Shown: positions 11,281 to 22,441 of the stretch, one piece after another | Numbering within the stretch: the stretch's first letter is position 1 | Layout of the letters: each line of letters begins with the position of its first letter | Source of the DNA: Aricia agestis | Lineage: Eukaryota > Arthropoda > Insecta > Lepidoptera > Lycaenidae | Direction: 5' to 3' | DNA length: 64,000 bases | Assembly: GCF_905147365.1 (NCBI RefSeq) | Contig: NC_056425.1 | Location: forward strand, 3,789,501-3,853,500 | The notes under the pieces: model-generated | Told to the model about the DNA's origin: nothing | The model's database searches: none | What the model saw: only the letters and a program-made list of their open reading frames with translations | Made by a program: the position numbers and the translations under genes

Positions 11281-14053
11281 ATGAAGTGGTGGGGCGAACC
11301 GCTGGGGCGGAGCGCGGGGGCTCACTTGTCGCGCGTGGGGCGGCTGCGGCGGGCGCTGGTGCTGCTCGGTGCTATTGCGTGTACTGCTGCCGCGTTGCTG
11401 TACTGGCGACAACAGACGGACGACCGGGCTACTAGACCGCTGCACTCTTTATTGGGGTAAGAATAACAGAAATTCCTGCTAAACCATAACAACAACTAAC
11501 CGCAATAAGAAGGCCTACTACGAAACTGTTTTGAGACTCAAAAAATTTGACGAGAATGCCGCGTCCTGCTCTAACAACGTCATTTCACGTTTGTTAGACT
11601 AGGACGCGGCATTCTCGTCCGATTGTTTGAGTCTCAAAACAGTTTCATGGTACAAGGCCAGAACTTTTAATAATAGACGTGGTCGCGATTCAGTGACGCG
11701 ACCCTGTAATTTGTAAATCTGTTTTCTTCGTATGCCTAGTAGAGTCAAGCTTGGTTCTAAATTATACCTTATGTAAATACCCTGTTATTTCCCTATAATA
11801 TTGTAGTAAGATACTAATTGTCAGCAAACAAGCTTCTAATATAAATTAAGAGGCTAAAACACTAGTTGTAATTTTTGACCGACTTCCAAAAAGTATGAGG
11901 TTTGTTACAAGATTGTTATAAGATTGAGGATACGTTCGGCTGTATCTTTTTTTTGTATGTTCAACGATTACTCAGCCTTTTGTGGTCCAATTTTCAAAAT
12001 TATTTTTGTGTTGTATAGAGTTTGACTCGAATTTGGTACCATGTTCATAAAAGTGGTGACCTGATGATGGGATCCATAAGTAATCGAGGGAACCCCTCAA
12101 AATTTATATGAAAACATATAGTGATTTTGGTTTTATTAGAAGTATACTAAGCATTTGCTACCAAAAAGTAAGATTTTGCATCAAGGTATACCATGGTTCC
12201 GAAAGTACTGAGGGAACTCCTAACTCCTTATAGATACACGTTTGGAAAATTCGCGTTGTTTTAAGAACATAAAGCATATGCTACCGTGCAATTTATATAG
12301 GTAGTTCCTCAAAATTTATTCAAAACCAATTGTATCTGGCTGGTTTTGGTATCATTAAAAAGTTTTAATTTTAGAGAAGACAATTCCAAATTCAAATTAG
12401 ATAAATGTGATATTTTCATTTGTTTTTCTTATTGTTAAAATGAGTAATTTTAAATAAAGAAATTCGATACATTTTAAAATTTAATACAAAAAAGGTGACA
12501 ATGCAACACAAGTCGCGAAAAAATTTGTGATGTTTATGGAACTAATGCAGTATCTATCTGTGAGAGTAGCGCGGTTTAAGCGATTTCAATCCGGAAAATT
12601 TGATATCAAAGATGCACTTCGCTCTGGTCGCCCTGTTACGGACAAAACTGATGCCATTTTTGAAAAAGTTGAGCAAGATCGGCATATTAGTAGTTACGAT
12701 GTAGCTGAAGAACTGGGGATTGACCACAAAACGGTTTGAGCGCATTTGAAATAAGTTGGGTAGTGGGTACACAAAAAAGCTCGATATTTGGGTGCCTCAT
12801 AAACTCACCGAAAGAAACCCTATGAACCGTGTACTCATTTGTGATTCTTTATAACGACCTAATGAAACCGAAATATTTTGAAGAAGCTGATAACTGGTGA
12901 TGAAAAGTGGATCACGTACGACAAGAACGTGCGAAAAAGATCGTGGTCAATGGCCGGTCGGGCTTCACAGATTGTGGTGCAACCCGGGTTAACTCGCAAC
13001 AAGGTGATGCTGTGTGTGTGGTGGGATCAGTGACGGATTAACCCTTAATCAAATTAAGCAATTGCCTAGGGCATCACGTCTGAGGGCAAAAATCATCCGT
13101 CCTTAGGGCATCACGTCTCACTCTCGCGTCACCAAAAACCAAAAAATGTTTCTAGGAAAAAACTAATGTTTTTAGGTGGTAAAAGTTTAAAGACCGATTC
13201 TAGTTAATATACGGATTATGGGGGGGGGGGTGTACACAGGCATGGATTGCTTAGGGCATCAAGCATTAATCCGTCACTGGGTGGGATTGGAAGGGCATTA
13301 TGAGCTGTTACCGCCAGGCAGACTAACGATTCTAAACTGTACTGCGAACAACCGATGAGATTAAAGCGAGAAGTTGAGAGAGAGTGGCCGGAATTAATCA
13401 ACAGAAGGGGTGTGGTTTTTCACCATGATAGCGCTAGACCTCACGCATCGTTAGCCATTCAGCAAAAATTACGGGAGTTTGGCTAGGAGGTGTTTATGCA
13501 TCCGCCGTATAGTCCTGACATTGCACCTTCAGATTTCCACCTGTTTTGGTCGCTGCAGAATTCCTTAGGCAGTGTCAGGTTGACATTACAAGAGGACTGC
13601 CAAAACCACTTGTCGCAGTTTTTTCATCAGAAGTCCCAAAATGTTTATAGCAATGGGATCATGTCCCTACCAACAAGAATATATATTCTTGTTGCAAAAA
13701 GTTATCGAACAAATTGGCACCTATATGCTTTAGTCAATTATAAATAAACTTTATAAAAAAAACTTTTGAATCTATATATATATAAAACTCAAAGGTGACT
13801 GACTGACATGGTGATCTATCAACGCACAGCCTAAACCACCGGATGGATCGGGCTGAAATTTTGACGTTTTGACGAAGGCATCCGCTAAGAAAGGATTTTG
13901 ATAAATTCCCACCCCAAAGGGTTAAAATACGGGATGAAAGTTTACGTATATAATAATACTTCTTAACGCGAGCAAAGCCGCGGGCAAAAGCTCGTTTTAT
14001 ATAAAATGCAAAGAAACTTTTTCCCTATCTTATATCTTTAAACGAGCAATTCT

Positions 14054-14152
<99 letters not shown>

Positions 14153-17100
14153 GGAATCTCGGAATCGGCTCCAACGATTTTCATGAAACTTAGTATATAG
14201 AGGGCTTAGAGGGTTTCGGGGGCGATAAATCGATCTAGCTAGGAATCATTTTTAGAAAATGTCATTTTATTCGTGTTTTATCGAATACCGTCAAACAGCT
14301 AGTAATACCTAATATGCGAATATTATTTTGAAATTATGCTTTTATAATATTTTTTTACAAATAAAACATTGCACACACTACAACACACAACTGGCACACA
14401 CTAGGAGATCTGATTGACAAGCCTATACACACGAATTGTACCTACTCTTTTATTTATGGTTGAAGTCTATTGTCAAATTGAATATAAATTTAGTTTTTTT
14501 TTAAATTAAATCATGTCAATTGTCAGACAATTATTACACGGCCAGTCTGTTATCATTTGACTTTATTAATCTGAGAATGTCGCAGGATTCTGTGTAAAAA
14601 ATAATAAAAGTCATTTTACCAGTAGAATATCAATAAAAAAGCGTTGGAAACTTTAATTTAATTTTTTTATTTGAGGTCGAATTTCGACCATTGGGCGATC
14701 TAGTTATTATTAATTCGTATGTTTAATGGTAAACAGAGTTATTTTTGCGGCCAAAAAATTCTTATGAGTTATAACCTAATTTCATTTCCAGGGGAATCGA
14801 ACCAATTAAAACGCGAGCGAAAAACTTTGGATCCCTTTTGACGAAAAATACGAAAACGTAGGTCATTGAAATTTTGCACAGTTCCAGTTTATATGGTGAA
14901 GGAGTGCATCGAGCTAATATTATTTTGAAATTATGCTTTCATCATACATTACATACAATACACACACTAGGAGATTTTGATTGACAAGCCTATACACACG
15001 AATTATTGTACTCTTTTATTTATGGTTGAAGTCTGTTGTGAAATTGAAAATAGATTTAGTTTTTTTATTGAATCTTAAATACTGGACAGTAATTATTACA
15101 CGGCCAGTCTGTCATCATTTGACTTTATTAATCTGAGACTGTCGCAGGAATTATATCTAAAAAAATAATCTACTCTACATATATAATAAAACTGTAGAAA
15201 TGTAAATTATGTACATTAAAGATATTCATAAAATAATAGACACTGTCACGACATCGCTATAGAAGCCAAAAATGTGGTTAGGTTTTTTTCTGTCTGTGTG
15301 TCGTCTGTCTGCCTATCTGTTTGTCTGTCTGTCTGTCTGTATGTCTGTTTGTGTCTGTATGTCTGTCTATGTCTGTCTGTATCTGTCTGTCTGTCATTTT
15401 TCAGGTACAACTCAACAGGAACCCTCCCCCCCTCCCTTCTGGAAATGTTGCTTATAACAAAATGGTGTCGCGAAGCCGAGGGAAAAAGCTATAATTATTA
15501 AAAATGTAAATAAGAGTTATTTTTGCGGCCACAAAATTCTTAAGACCTAATTTAATTTCCAGGGGAATCGAGCCACAATGGTCTTGGGTGTGTCGCAACG
15601 ACCGGTGCGAGAGGCTCCTGGCGGCGGAGACCAACGTGCTCCAGTCGCTAGCGACGTGCAACATGCTGTGCTCCTCCACGCAGCTGTGGCCGCAGCCCAC
15701 CGGCCCCGTCAGCCTCGCCACGGCGGCCGTACCCGTCCGCGCTAAAGGGTTCAACCTCCAGATCCTGGCGTCACCCTCCCGCGAGGTAACAGACCATCTC
15801 AGCGACGCTTTCGCTCTCATGCGCGACGATCTCAAATCTCTGGAACGAAGCGCGGCCGGCGATATCCGAAGATCAGATATAGGCGCCCCGAGAGATGTCG
15901 TGGTTCGAGTAGCAGTAAACGGGAGCGCGGATCCTCGCCTACGCCTCAATACAGATGAAAGTTACAAGCTGACGATGAAGCCGGCCGGCAACGCGCTAGC
16001 AGTGGATATAACGGCGCGGTCCTTCTGCGGCGCAAGACACGGCTTCGAAACTTTATCCCAGCTGGTCTGGCTCGACCCATACGCAGGCTCGCTCCTCATC
16101 ATCGAAGCGGCATCCATAGACGATGCGCCGAAATTCAACTTCCGCGGCCTGCTCCTGGACACCGCCCGGAACTACTTTCCCGTCAACGACATCATCCGCA
16201 CGATCGACGCGATGGCCGCCTGCAAGCTGAACACCTTTCACTGGCACGTCAGCGACTCGCAGTCGTTTCCCCTGCGGCTGGCCAGCGCGCCGCAGCTCGC
16301 CCAGCACGGCGCCTACGGCCCGGGCTACGTGTACACGACCAACGACGTCAAAGCCATCGTCCGAAGGGCCCGACTCCGCGGCGTGAGGATCCTGATCGAG
16401 ATAGACGCGCCGGCGCACGTCGGGCGCGCCTGGGCCTGGGGCCCCGCGGCTGGGGTGGGCCACCTGGCGCACTGCGTCGAGCTGGAGCCCTGGAGCGCCT
16501 ACTGCGGGGAGCCCCCCTGCGGCCAGCTCAACCCGCGCAACCCCCACGTGTACGACATCCTCGAGAAAATCTACAAGGAGATCATCGATCTGACGGGAGT
16601 CGACGACATCTTCCACCTGGGCGGGGACGAGGTGTCGGAGCGGTGCTGGGCGCAGCACTTCAACGACACGGACCCCATGGAGCTGTGGCTGGATTTCACG
16701 CGCCGGGCGATGCTCGCACTGGAGAAGGCGAACGGGGGGAAGGCTCCCGAGTTAACCCTGCTGTGGTCGTCGCGGCTGACGCGCACGCCGTATCTAGAGC
16801 GGCTGGACAAGCGGCGGTACGGGGTGCAGGTGTGGGGCGCGTCGCGCTGGCCGGAGTCGCGCGCGGTGCTCGACGCCGGGTTCCGAACGATCGTGTCGCA
16901 CGTCGACGCCTGGTACCTCGACTGCGGGTTCGGCTCGTGGCGCGACAGCTCCGACGGCCACTGCGGTCCGTACCGCTCCTGGCAGCAGATCTACGAGCAC
17001 AGGCCCTGGATCGAGGAGATGCCGTCGACGGGCGCGAAGTCGTGGAAAGTCGAGGGGGGTGCGGTGTGCCAGTGGACGGAGCAGCTCAGTCCGGGGGGGT

Positions 17101-17288
17101 TAGATGATCGGTTGTGGCCGCGGACGGCGGCGCTAGCCGAGCGGCTGTGGTCGGACCGCGCGGAGGGGGCGGCCGCTGATATGTATCTGAGACTGGACAC
17201 CCAGCGTTCGAGGCTACTAGTGAAGGGGGTCCGCGCGGCGCCGCTCTGGCCCAAGTGGTGTACACACAACCCCCACGCCTGCCTTTAA
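11281..17288 (+). CDS. fdl: Membrane-anchored GH20 beta-N-acetylhexosaminidase, fused-lobes type
   Basis: The two coding exons are 11281-11456 and 15563-17288. The donor TTG GG|gtaaga and acceptor tttccag|G keep the frame, giving 633 residues. The protein starts with a short basic cytosolic tail and one membrane segment ([18 protein letters not shown], residues 25-42), so it should be a type II membrane or lumenal enzyme. A hexosaminidase N-terminal alpha/beta domain follows, then the GH20 barrel. The barrel carries [27 protein letters not shown] and the catalytic pair in HLGGDEV (Asp414, Glu415). The family removes terminal beta-linked GlcNAc. FDL-type enzymes trim the GlcNAc on the alpha-1,3 arm of N-glycans, whereas secreted paralogues degrade chitin oligomers. 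The membrane anchor favours FDL. Exon 2 is strikingly GC-rich inside AT-rich DNA. The ATG at 11281 lies 19 bases into its exon, so a 5' non-coding exon is expected. Confidence 0.85.
11522..11646. mobile_element. Fold-back element in fdl intron
   Basis: Two arms of about 57 bases are nearly exact reverse complements: gaaactgttttgagactcaa ... gaatgccgcgtcct and the matching aggacgcggcattctcgtcc ... gagtctcaaaacagtttc. About 10-15 unpaired bases lie between. It sits only about 65 bp behind the exon 1 donor, and a transcript of the intron could form a long hairpin. Confidence 0.75.
12440..13745 (+). pseudogene. Decayed mariner transposase, split by a MITE
   Basis: A frame opening with ATGAGTAATTTTAAA at 12440 is closed at once by TAA. 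Mariner-like sequence continues in pieces. One is the N-terminal helix-turn-helix region (12527-12739, with [18 protein letters not shown] and [17 protein letters not shown]). The central part is frame-shifted (12740-13020, [17 protein letters not shown], carrying the first catalytic Asp). The C-terminal part (13288-13745) has [10 protein letters not shown] and [20 protein letters not shown], including the second and third acidic positions. Stops and shifts make it non-functional. It lies in the fdl intron, in the same orientation as the gene. Terminal repeats were not located. Confidence 0.85.
13028..13279. mobile_element. 252-bp hAT-type MITE inside the mariner
   Basis: The perfect 14-bp inverted ends are cagtgacggattaa / ttaatccgtcactg. 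The flanking 8-bp direct duplication is ggtgggat (13020-13027 and 13280-13287), and CAGTG-type ends with an 8-bp duplication are the hAT signature. Removing it would rejoin the mariner reading at a Trp-rich stretch, so the insertion is later than the mariner. Two internal 'gggcatcacgtctga'-like repeats are present. Confidence 0.85.
13775..14005 (+). repeat. Interspersed repeat with 'gcgagcaaagccgcgggcaa' end
   Basis: The unit runs from a ctatatatataaaactcaaa start, with gactgactgacatggtgat, to an 'acgcgagcaaagccgcgggc' end. Related ends occur near 6430 and 8945. Class not determined. Confidence 0.45.
14056..14149. repeat. (AT)n microsatellite
   Basis: About 94 bases of uninterrupted TA dinucleotides in the fdl intron. 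Confidence 0.95.
14316..14810 (+). repeat. Segmental duplication in fdl intron, unit 1, with decoy splice acceptor
   Basis: This unit shares long blocks with 14912-15574: 'tattattttgaaattatgct', 'tgacaagcctatacacacga', 'ggccagtctgt', 'gactttattaatctgaga', 'gagttatttttgcggcca' and the acceptor region tttccaggggaatcga. It therefore duplicates the intron 1/exon 2 border of fdl. Splicing to the decoy acceptor would keep frame for about two dozen codons and then reach a stop, giving a truncated protein. Confidence 0.7.
14912..15574 (+). repeat. Segmental duplication in fdl intron, unit 2 (true exon 2 border)
   Basis: The second unit of the duplication described at 14316 is offset by about 597 bases at its left and 778 bases at its right. 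The difference is explained by a segment rich in tctg repeats (about 15240-15400) present only in this unit. Its right end is the genuine exon 2 acceptor at 15562. Confidence 0.7.
15289..15394 (+). repeat. TCTG-rich microsatellite
   Basis: Imperfect tctg/tgtc repeats; short ORFs reading [13 protein letters not shown] peptides here are low-complexity artefacts. Confidence 0.85.
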
Positions 17289-17939
17289 GCCTGAGAGAGC
17301 TAGATTATTTGAAGCTGCTTACTCTTATTCTGCACGGTATTATCATAATGTTTGTGATGACATGAATTTTAACACAATTTTTTTTGTGAGTGAATAAGTA
17401 AGTATAATTTTAAATCCAAAAAATGAAGGTCACAACTACGAACTTATATTTTAAAATCCTTAATAGAAATTGTTTCGTGTTATAATGTAAGATGAATTAT
17501 TATGACACCACTGGTAACATTATGGTAATACGGTGACTTGGTGTCTATGGTTTTTGACAGGTTCTTCTTTTCAACAGCGTTCTTGATTGGTTATCGTGTT
17601 TGACGTTGGCCAATCAGAAGCGGCCAACATATATCCTGTCAAAAACCTTAAAGTTTGGGCACAAAAAGGCCCGTTTGACGTAGTTAGACCGCCGTTTTAT
17701 TTAGGAGCCAATGTTGTAACACTATAGTTGGATGCTGTGTACATAAGTAGTTAGAGTTTGTACAGCGTTGTGAGATCACAAGTAGGTTTATGAGTAACTT
17801 AATTAGGTAGGTGTATAAAATTAGAATAAATTTTGTAACAAAATACATGCAGGTAAATGTCATTACAGAATAGTAAATATCGGAGCAGAGGGCGTAAACA
17901 ATCCGATCAAAATCCAACATGTTGGCTGTTGCACACGTC

Positions 17940-18127
17940 GTGTCTAAACACACTAGGCCGAAGTTAAGCGGCGTAATTTCCGCATGATTACGCCCGAAAT
18001 GTCAAACGCTGAACGCAATACGGACAGAACGCGACGGAATAGTGTGTCATCGGTAATTTAAAATACATTGCGGGCGTAATCTAGCGGAATTTACGCCGCG
18101 TAACTTCGGCCTAGTGTGTTTAGACAC
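17940..18127. mobile_element. 188-bp MITE with 37-bp inverted ends
   Basis: The ends gtgtctaaacacactaggcc...gcggcgtaa and ttacgccgcg...ggcctagtgtgtttagacac are inverted, with one mismatch in 37. There is no ORF. No clear direct duplication was seen. Confidence 0.75.
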
Positions 18128-18472
18128 TTAGCCGGCCCGGTATTGTGAAATATCACGCTTTAATTTTATTGATCAGTTTATTCGACAATGAGATTGAAGG
18201 CGCGATGTTAATATCAACCCTAGACGGTCAATAATAATATCCAATACGTGATATTGCGCAATAAAATTGATCGTCTAGGTGCCCACTTATTATCATCAGA
18301 ATATTGACAGAAACGTTGTTAAGTTACGTCGAACAATGTCAAAGAACATGAAAAATACTCGTAAGCATCTCTCTGATGCCTCACTGCAATCTTAAGACGA
18401 ATATAACTTTAGTATATTAATATGCAAAATAAAAACTATAATTAACGAACAAAATTGTACAAGTAAACATTT

Positions 18473-18705
18473 TTTTTTTATGAAATAAGGGGGCAAACGA
18501 GCAAACGGGTCACCTGATGGAAAGCAACTTCCGTCGCCCATGGACACTCGCAGCATCAGAAGAGCTGCAGGGAATAGGGGAGGGTAGGGAAAAAAATAGG
18601 AGTGGGTAAGGAAGGGAAAAGGGTAGGTACGGGCCTCCGGTAAACTCACTCACTCGGCGAAACACAGCGCAAGCGCTGTTTCATGGCGATTCTCTGTGGT
18701 ATTAC
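18473..18705 (-). repeat. SINE-like repeat family B, reverse orientation
   Basis: Begins 'tatgaaataagggggcaaac' and runs through the shared 'gggtcacctgatggaaagca', the purine-rich tract and 'aaactcactcactcggcgaa'. The tRNA-like 5' part is missing. Confidence 0.6.
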
Positions 18706-18995
18706 ATATTCTGTTTTGATATTTACTGTGATCATGGGCGCCGGCAGGGGGTACCAGGGGGTGCACTTGCACCCTTTGGGAATCTCGGGATCAACAGGAA
18801 TTATTGAAATATAAAAAGACCTGTAACCATGCCGTACAAAGATAGTTCGTAATGTTTCGGCACTAAAGTATTCTGTTGACGTAAATAGACAGTCACATGT
18901 TGTTCTTAAAAAGTAAAAAGAAAAGAAAGAAAACTAAAATCTGCACCCCTTGGAAATTATTTCTGCCGGCGCCTATGACAGTGATGTAACATTAA

Positions 18996-19180
18996 ACCCG
19001 GCCGCACATTGTCCGAAATTTCTGATCAGAAACGGTTGAACGTCCGCGCTGTCTCTTACATTTTGTACTGAGCCGAGTGAGCTCGAACGCACCGGAAGGA
19101 TATTTCGGATAGTGTGCGGGGTGGCGGTCCGGCGAAATTCAACTGTTTCTGATCAGAATTCGGACAATGTGCGGCCGGGC
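18996..19180. mobile_element. piggyBac-type MITE flanked by TTAA
   Basis: The inverted ends cccggccgcacattgtccga / tcggacaatgtgcggccggg include an inner ctgatcagaaac block on both arms. TTAA lies on each side (18992-18995 and 19181-19184). TTAA duplication suggests mobilisation by a piggyBac-type transposase; a piggyBac remnant exists at 50.6-53.5 kb but no link between them is shown. Confidence 0.75.
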
Positions 19181-19551
19181 TTAACATTAGATAGGTACAG
19201 CAAACAGTTTTTACTGCCGTAACGAGCGATTTCCTACTACGGTTAAGGCACAAGTATTGGTGTTATGTAGCTTGGTTTTGCAGTAGCTAGGCATTTATAG
19301 TATTTGTGATTTGAGAGTTTTATATTATGAACGGTGGCGGTATAAGTGAAAGTAATATAAAGGTGGCTTAAGTGGCTTTTCGGTCATCGAGGCACGCTAC
19401 AACGACCGACAAAAATTCAAATAAAATGCCACTTTATGAACTAGCTAGGCTATAGGTTTCATTTTGATATGCACCACAGCTACAAAGCAGCGGAGGCTTC
19501 GGTCACTATATTATGTACAATGTACATGTATAAAATTAAGCCTATAGCCCA

Positions 19552-19742
19552 GCGGGGCTAAAATGGTCACATTTAGCAATTCCTCTCAATCAATTCACAA
19601 AATGAATTGTCAAAACTGTCAAACTCACGAATGTCAAAATAGTACGATTGAATTGCAGACAGTGTCAATTTTGCGATTTTTAAAAAATAATCATATTTAT
19701 AATTCATAATATGATTCTCCAAAGCGACCATTTTAGCCCCGC
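19552..19742. mobile_element. 191-bp MITE with gcggggctaaaatggtc ends
   Basis: Perfect 17-bp inverted ends gcggggctaaaatggtc / gaccattttagccccgc flank AT-rich, non-coding sequence. Confidence 0.7.
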
Positions 19743-20172
19743 AGGTCATAATATACTGGCATTTTATTTGAGTTTTTGTTAATCGCGTGCCGCTAAAATC
19801 GGAAGTCTAATCGTCATAAAATGCTAAAATATTTCGAAAGTGACTGTTTAACAAGACGTTTGTTTTTGTGTAAATATCTATTAGTAAATTAACAGTAATT
19901 CTGGCAAACAATGTATTTTTTAACATTAAATTTTTATGTGGAAAAATCCATTAAAAAAACTTTAATTCTACAAACTACATTTTTGGCTTTTTTCGATATT
20001 CAAAAACCTTTTTCAAACGCTGCGCCCTGTTAGATTGCCGCCACCAATAACTATAATATTACCAACACTCGTACCTATATCAAATATGAACACTAATTTT
20101 GACATTGCACAAAATGTACTCGAGCACTTATTACTTATTGCGCACTTTTGAATCATTGGAAACTTTTCCCTG

Positions 20173-20675
20173 AGGGTCAATTCAGACCGCAACGCGGACG
20201 CGTGGATGCATTTCTAAATTTGTACTGAATTCACAGATTTCAATTGCATGAGACGCACTGACCGCCATTATACAAGTACTAGGTACGCTAGACATAAGAT
20301 ACCCTTTGAAATGACAGCTATTTTTTGTGCCTATTTGAAGCGGAATCAGCGCCCACAATGCGAGGGAAGAGAACTAAATCGTACGTAAAAGTGACGTTTG
20401 AAAGTCGCCATATTGGCGCTGAGAGCAGTAGTGGGAGTACTTGGAACTAATACTAGTTTCTACAACCAATAGCGATTAAGCGGCCATTTGCAAGTTACGT
20501 CAGATTTAGTTCTCTTCCCCCGCATTGGGGGCGCTGATTCCGCTTCAAATAGTTGGGTATCATAAGTCCAGCGTACTTGTATAATGGAGGTCAGTGGTGA
20601 GACGCCTTGCAAAACTGTCAAATCCATACAAATTTGGAAATGAATTTACGTTGCGTTGCGGTCCGAATTGACCCT
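20173..20675. mobile_element. About 500-bp nested inverted-repeat element
   Basis: The outer ends are agggtcaattcagaccgcaa and its imperfect inverse ttgcggtccgaattgaccct. Inner matching blocks follow in mirrored order: gagacgcactgaccgccatt, ttgtataatgg, and agcggaatcagcgccc / gggcgctgattccgct. The whole unit is an imperfect long palindrome with an unpaired centre. Confidence 0.7.
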
Positions 20676-21582
20676 TAGTAATAAACTACACTCTGTATAC
20701 AAATGTTATATTTGTGTTATGTCTTTGTCTAAGTCGCGTGAGAGACAACGACAAAACATTGTACAACTATAACTTCTATACAAGGTAAAACATAAACTAA
20801 GTGATAACAAATACTTTAGGATGTGTATGTGTTCCTGAAATAGGGTTCATTTTGAAAGCAGTAGCGCTGAAAGAGTAACTTTTTTTACTTTTGGGAAATA
20901 TTCATGACGATCTGGGAAAGAGCCCATACAAATCAGAAAAAATTGCTCTTTCATTGCTGCTACTTTTACAGTGCAGTCTATACAAAGGACATACACACCA
21001 TAGGGTTTTATCACACCTGTATACATAGAGTGGATAGTATTAGAGATATTGTTATTTATTTAGAGTTTTATATACCTTTATTGTGTTATGCTCTTTTATA
21101 GTTTTTGTAAGCAAATGCATTTTATTAGTTCAATAATAACCTCCGAAACTAACAGATAAATCATTAGATATAGTTAGGAATTATAAAATAGTAGAACTGT
21201 AATTGTTGTAAACAATTTTCGCATTTTATTTGTTTGTCGTATTTGTGAAAGTAAATGACAAAAAAATGTATGGCTAGACCAAAAATACAGAGTGCATACC
21301 AGTGTCCAAACAATATAATAATATAAAAAATGTGTAATGTAATAAGGTCACAAAGAGAAGAAACAAAAAGTGTTCAAAACAAACGCACATAGGGGCAAAC
21401 TATACTAGCTCAGAGAATATACGCAAAACTAAATTAACTAACAATTTAGTATGTATATTTTTTCGAGAAAATACGCTTGGATTCTACTGCGCTAGTACGA
21501 ATTACGTCATATAAGGTGCGTCCAGATTAGCTGTGACTATAGTACACACGCTTTTAAAATATCACATTGTGTATTTTTTGTA

Positions 21583-21681
21583 AAATAAGGCATACGAGCA
21601 AACGGGTCACCTGATGAACTACCGTCGACAGTGAACACTCGCAACATTAGAAGAGCTGCAGGTGCATTGCCGCCCTTTTAT
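21583..21681 (-). repeat. SINE-like repeat family B fragment
   Basis: Only the 3' part is present: 'cgagcaaacgggtcacctga' through 'agagctgcaggtgcattgcc'. Confidence 0.5.
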
Positions 21682-22344
21682 TCCAATTTTGTCGGTCGCG
21701 CCCCTTAAGATGACACTGTGACCTGTCTTAGGCCCTGTGATTGGTCCAAATTTTGACAGCCAACCAATCACAGAGCCTGAACCGTGTCTTGAGACCGAGA
21801 TGCATCTTGAGTACTGACTATTTATACCGGCCTTAGAGAGACAGGCTGATGTCTGGTCACAACATAGTCAGGCTAATCTGCACGCACATCTAAATATCGG
21901 CTGATTACTTACTGCATACTTACATCGAACCATCATCAAGTCGCTTTGACATTAACACTAGTTTTTCGCCTAGATTGTGCAATGTTCACTTGCATTTTAT
22001 GTAATTTAATTTGTACATTTGCAAATACAATTGTAATTCACGTTTTTGAATTTAATCATGTAACATATTATTATGATCAATATTTATCACTTAAATTATT
22101 CAATTTTAATGTATAGTCACAAATCTTATTAATCATGTTTACAATGAGATTATTTGTTTATAGGACTTTATACATAGTTTAACCCTAGTTTAGTAAAGCT
22201 TACACTGTATCTCAATTTCGTTTATGGCTTTTGTATTTTAAATTATTTTGTATGCGTTTTTTAACAATTGTAGCGGACGAGCACAATTTTGTACATTTGT
22301 AAGTAATATTTGGTGCTATGGTGGTTTTGTGGTGTAATTCGATG

Positions 22345-22350
22345 AATAAA
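22345..22350 (+). terminator. Poly(A) signal, probable distal fdl site
   Basis: AATAAA in gatgaataaaaatatt on the + strand, 54 bases from the oppositely oriented mud signal. Confidence 0.4.
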
Positions 22351-22403
22351 AATATTAAAATTAATCTCGTTTTCAATAAAACACCTTTAAGAGAATAAAT
22401 ATG

Positions 22404-22409
22404 TTTATT
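22404..22409 (-). terminator. Poly(A) signal of the long mud transcript
   Basis: AATAAA on the - strand lies about 33 bases after the mud stop codon at 22442, implying a very short 3' UTR. Confidence 0.6.
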
Positions 22410-22441
22410 GTATCGGTGGAATCAGGTAGGTGGGTGTAAAG

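Larger units (their letters stand above)
17289..22370 (+). other. fdl 3' flank, possibly a long 3' UTR, rich in MITEs
   Basis: No coding exon is visible between the fdl stop and the end of mud. A first AATAAA is at 17825-17830. The stretch 21900-22370 is repeat-poor and ends with AATAAA at 22345-22350, which could be the distal fdl poly(A) site. Several short inverted-repeat elements and two family B fragments are listed separately. Which poly(A) site is used cannot be told from sequence. Confidence 0.35.

Noticed and set aside
15272..15501. Cys/Val/Ser-rich ORFs
   Set aside because: They are translations of a tctg microsatellite.
15452..17269. Long ORFs on the - strand across fdl exon 2
   Set aside because: They are shadows of a GC-rich, strongly biased coding exon; they carry no motifs, while the + strand encodes a full GH20 domain.
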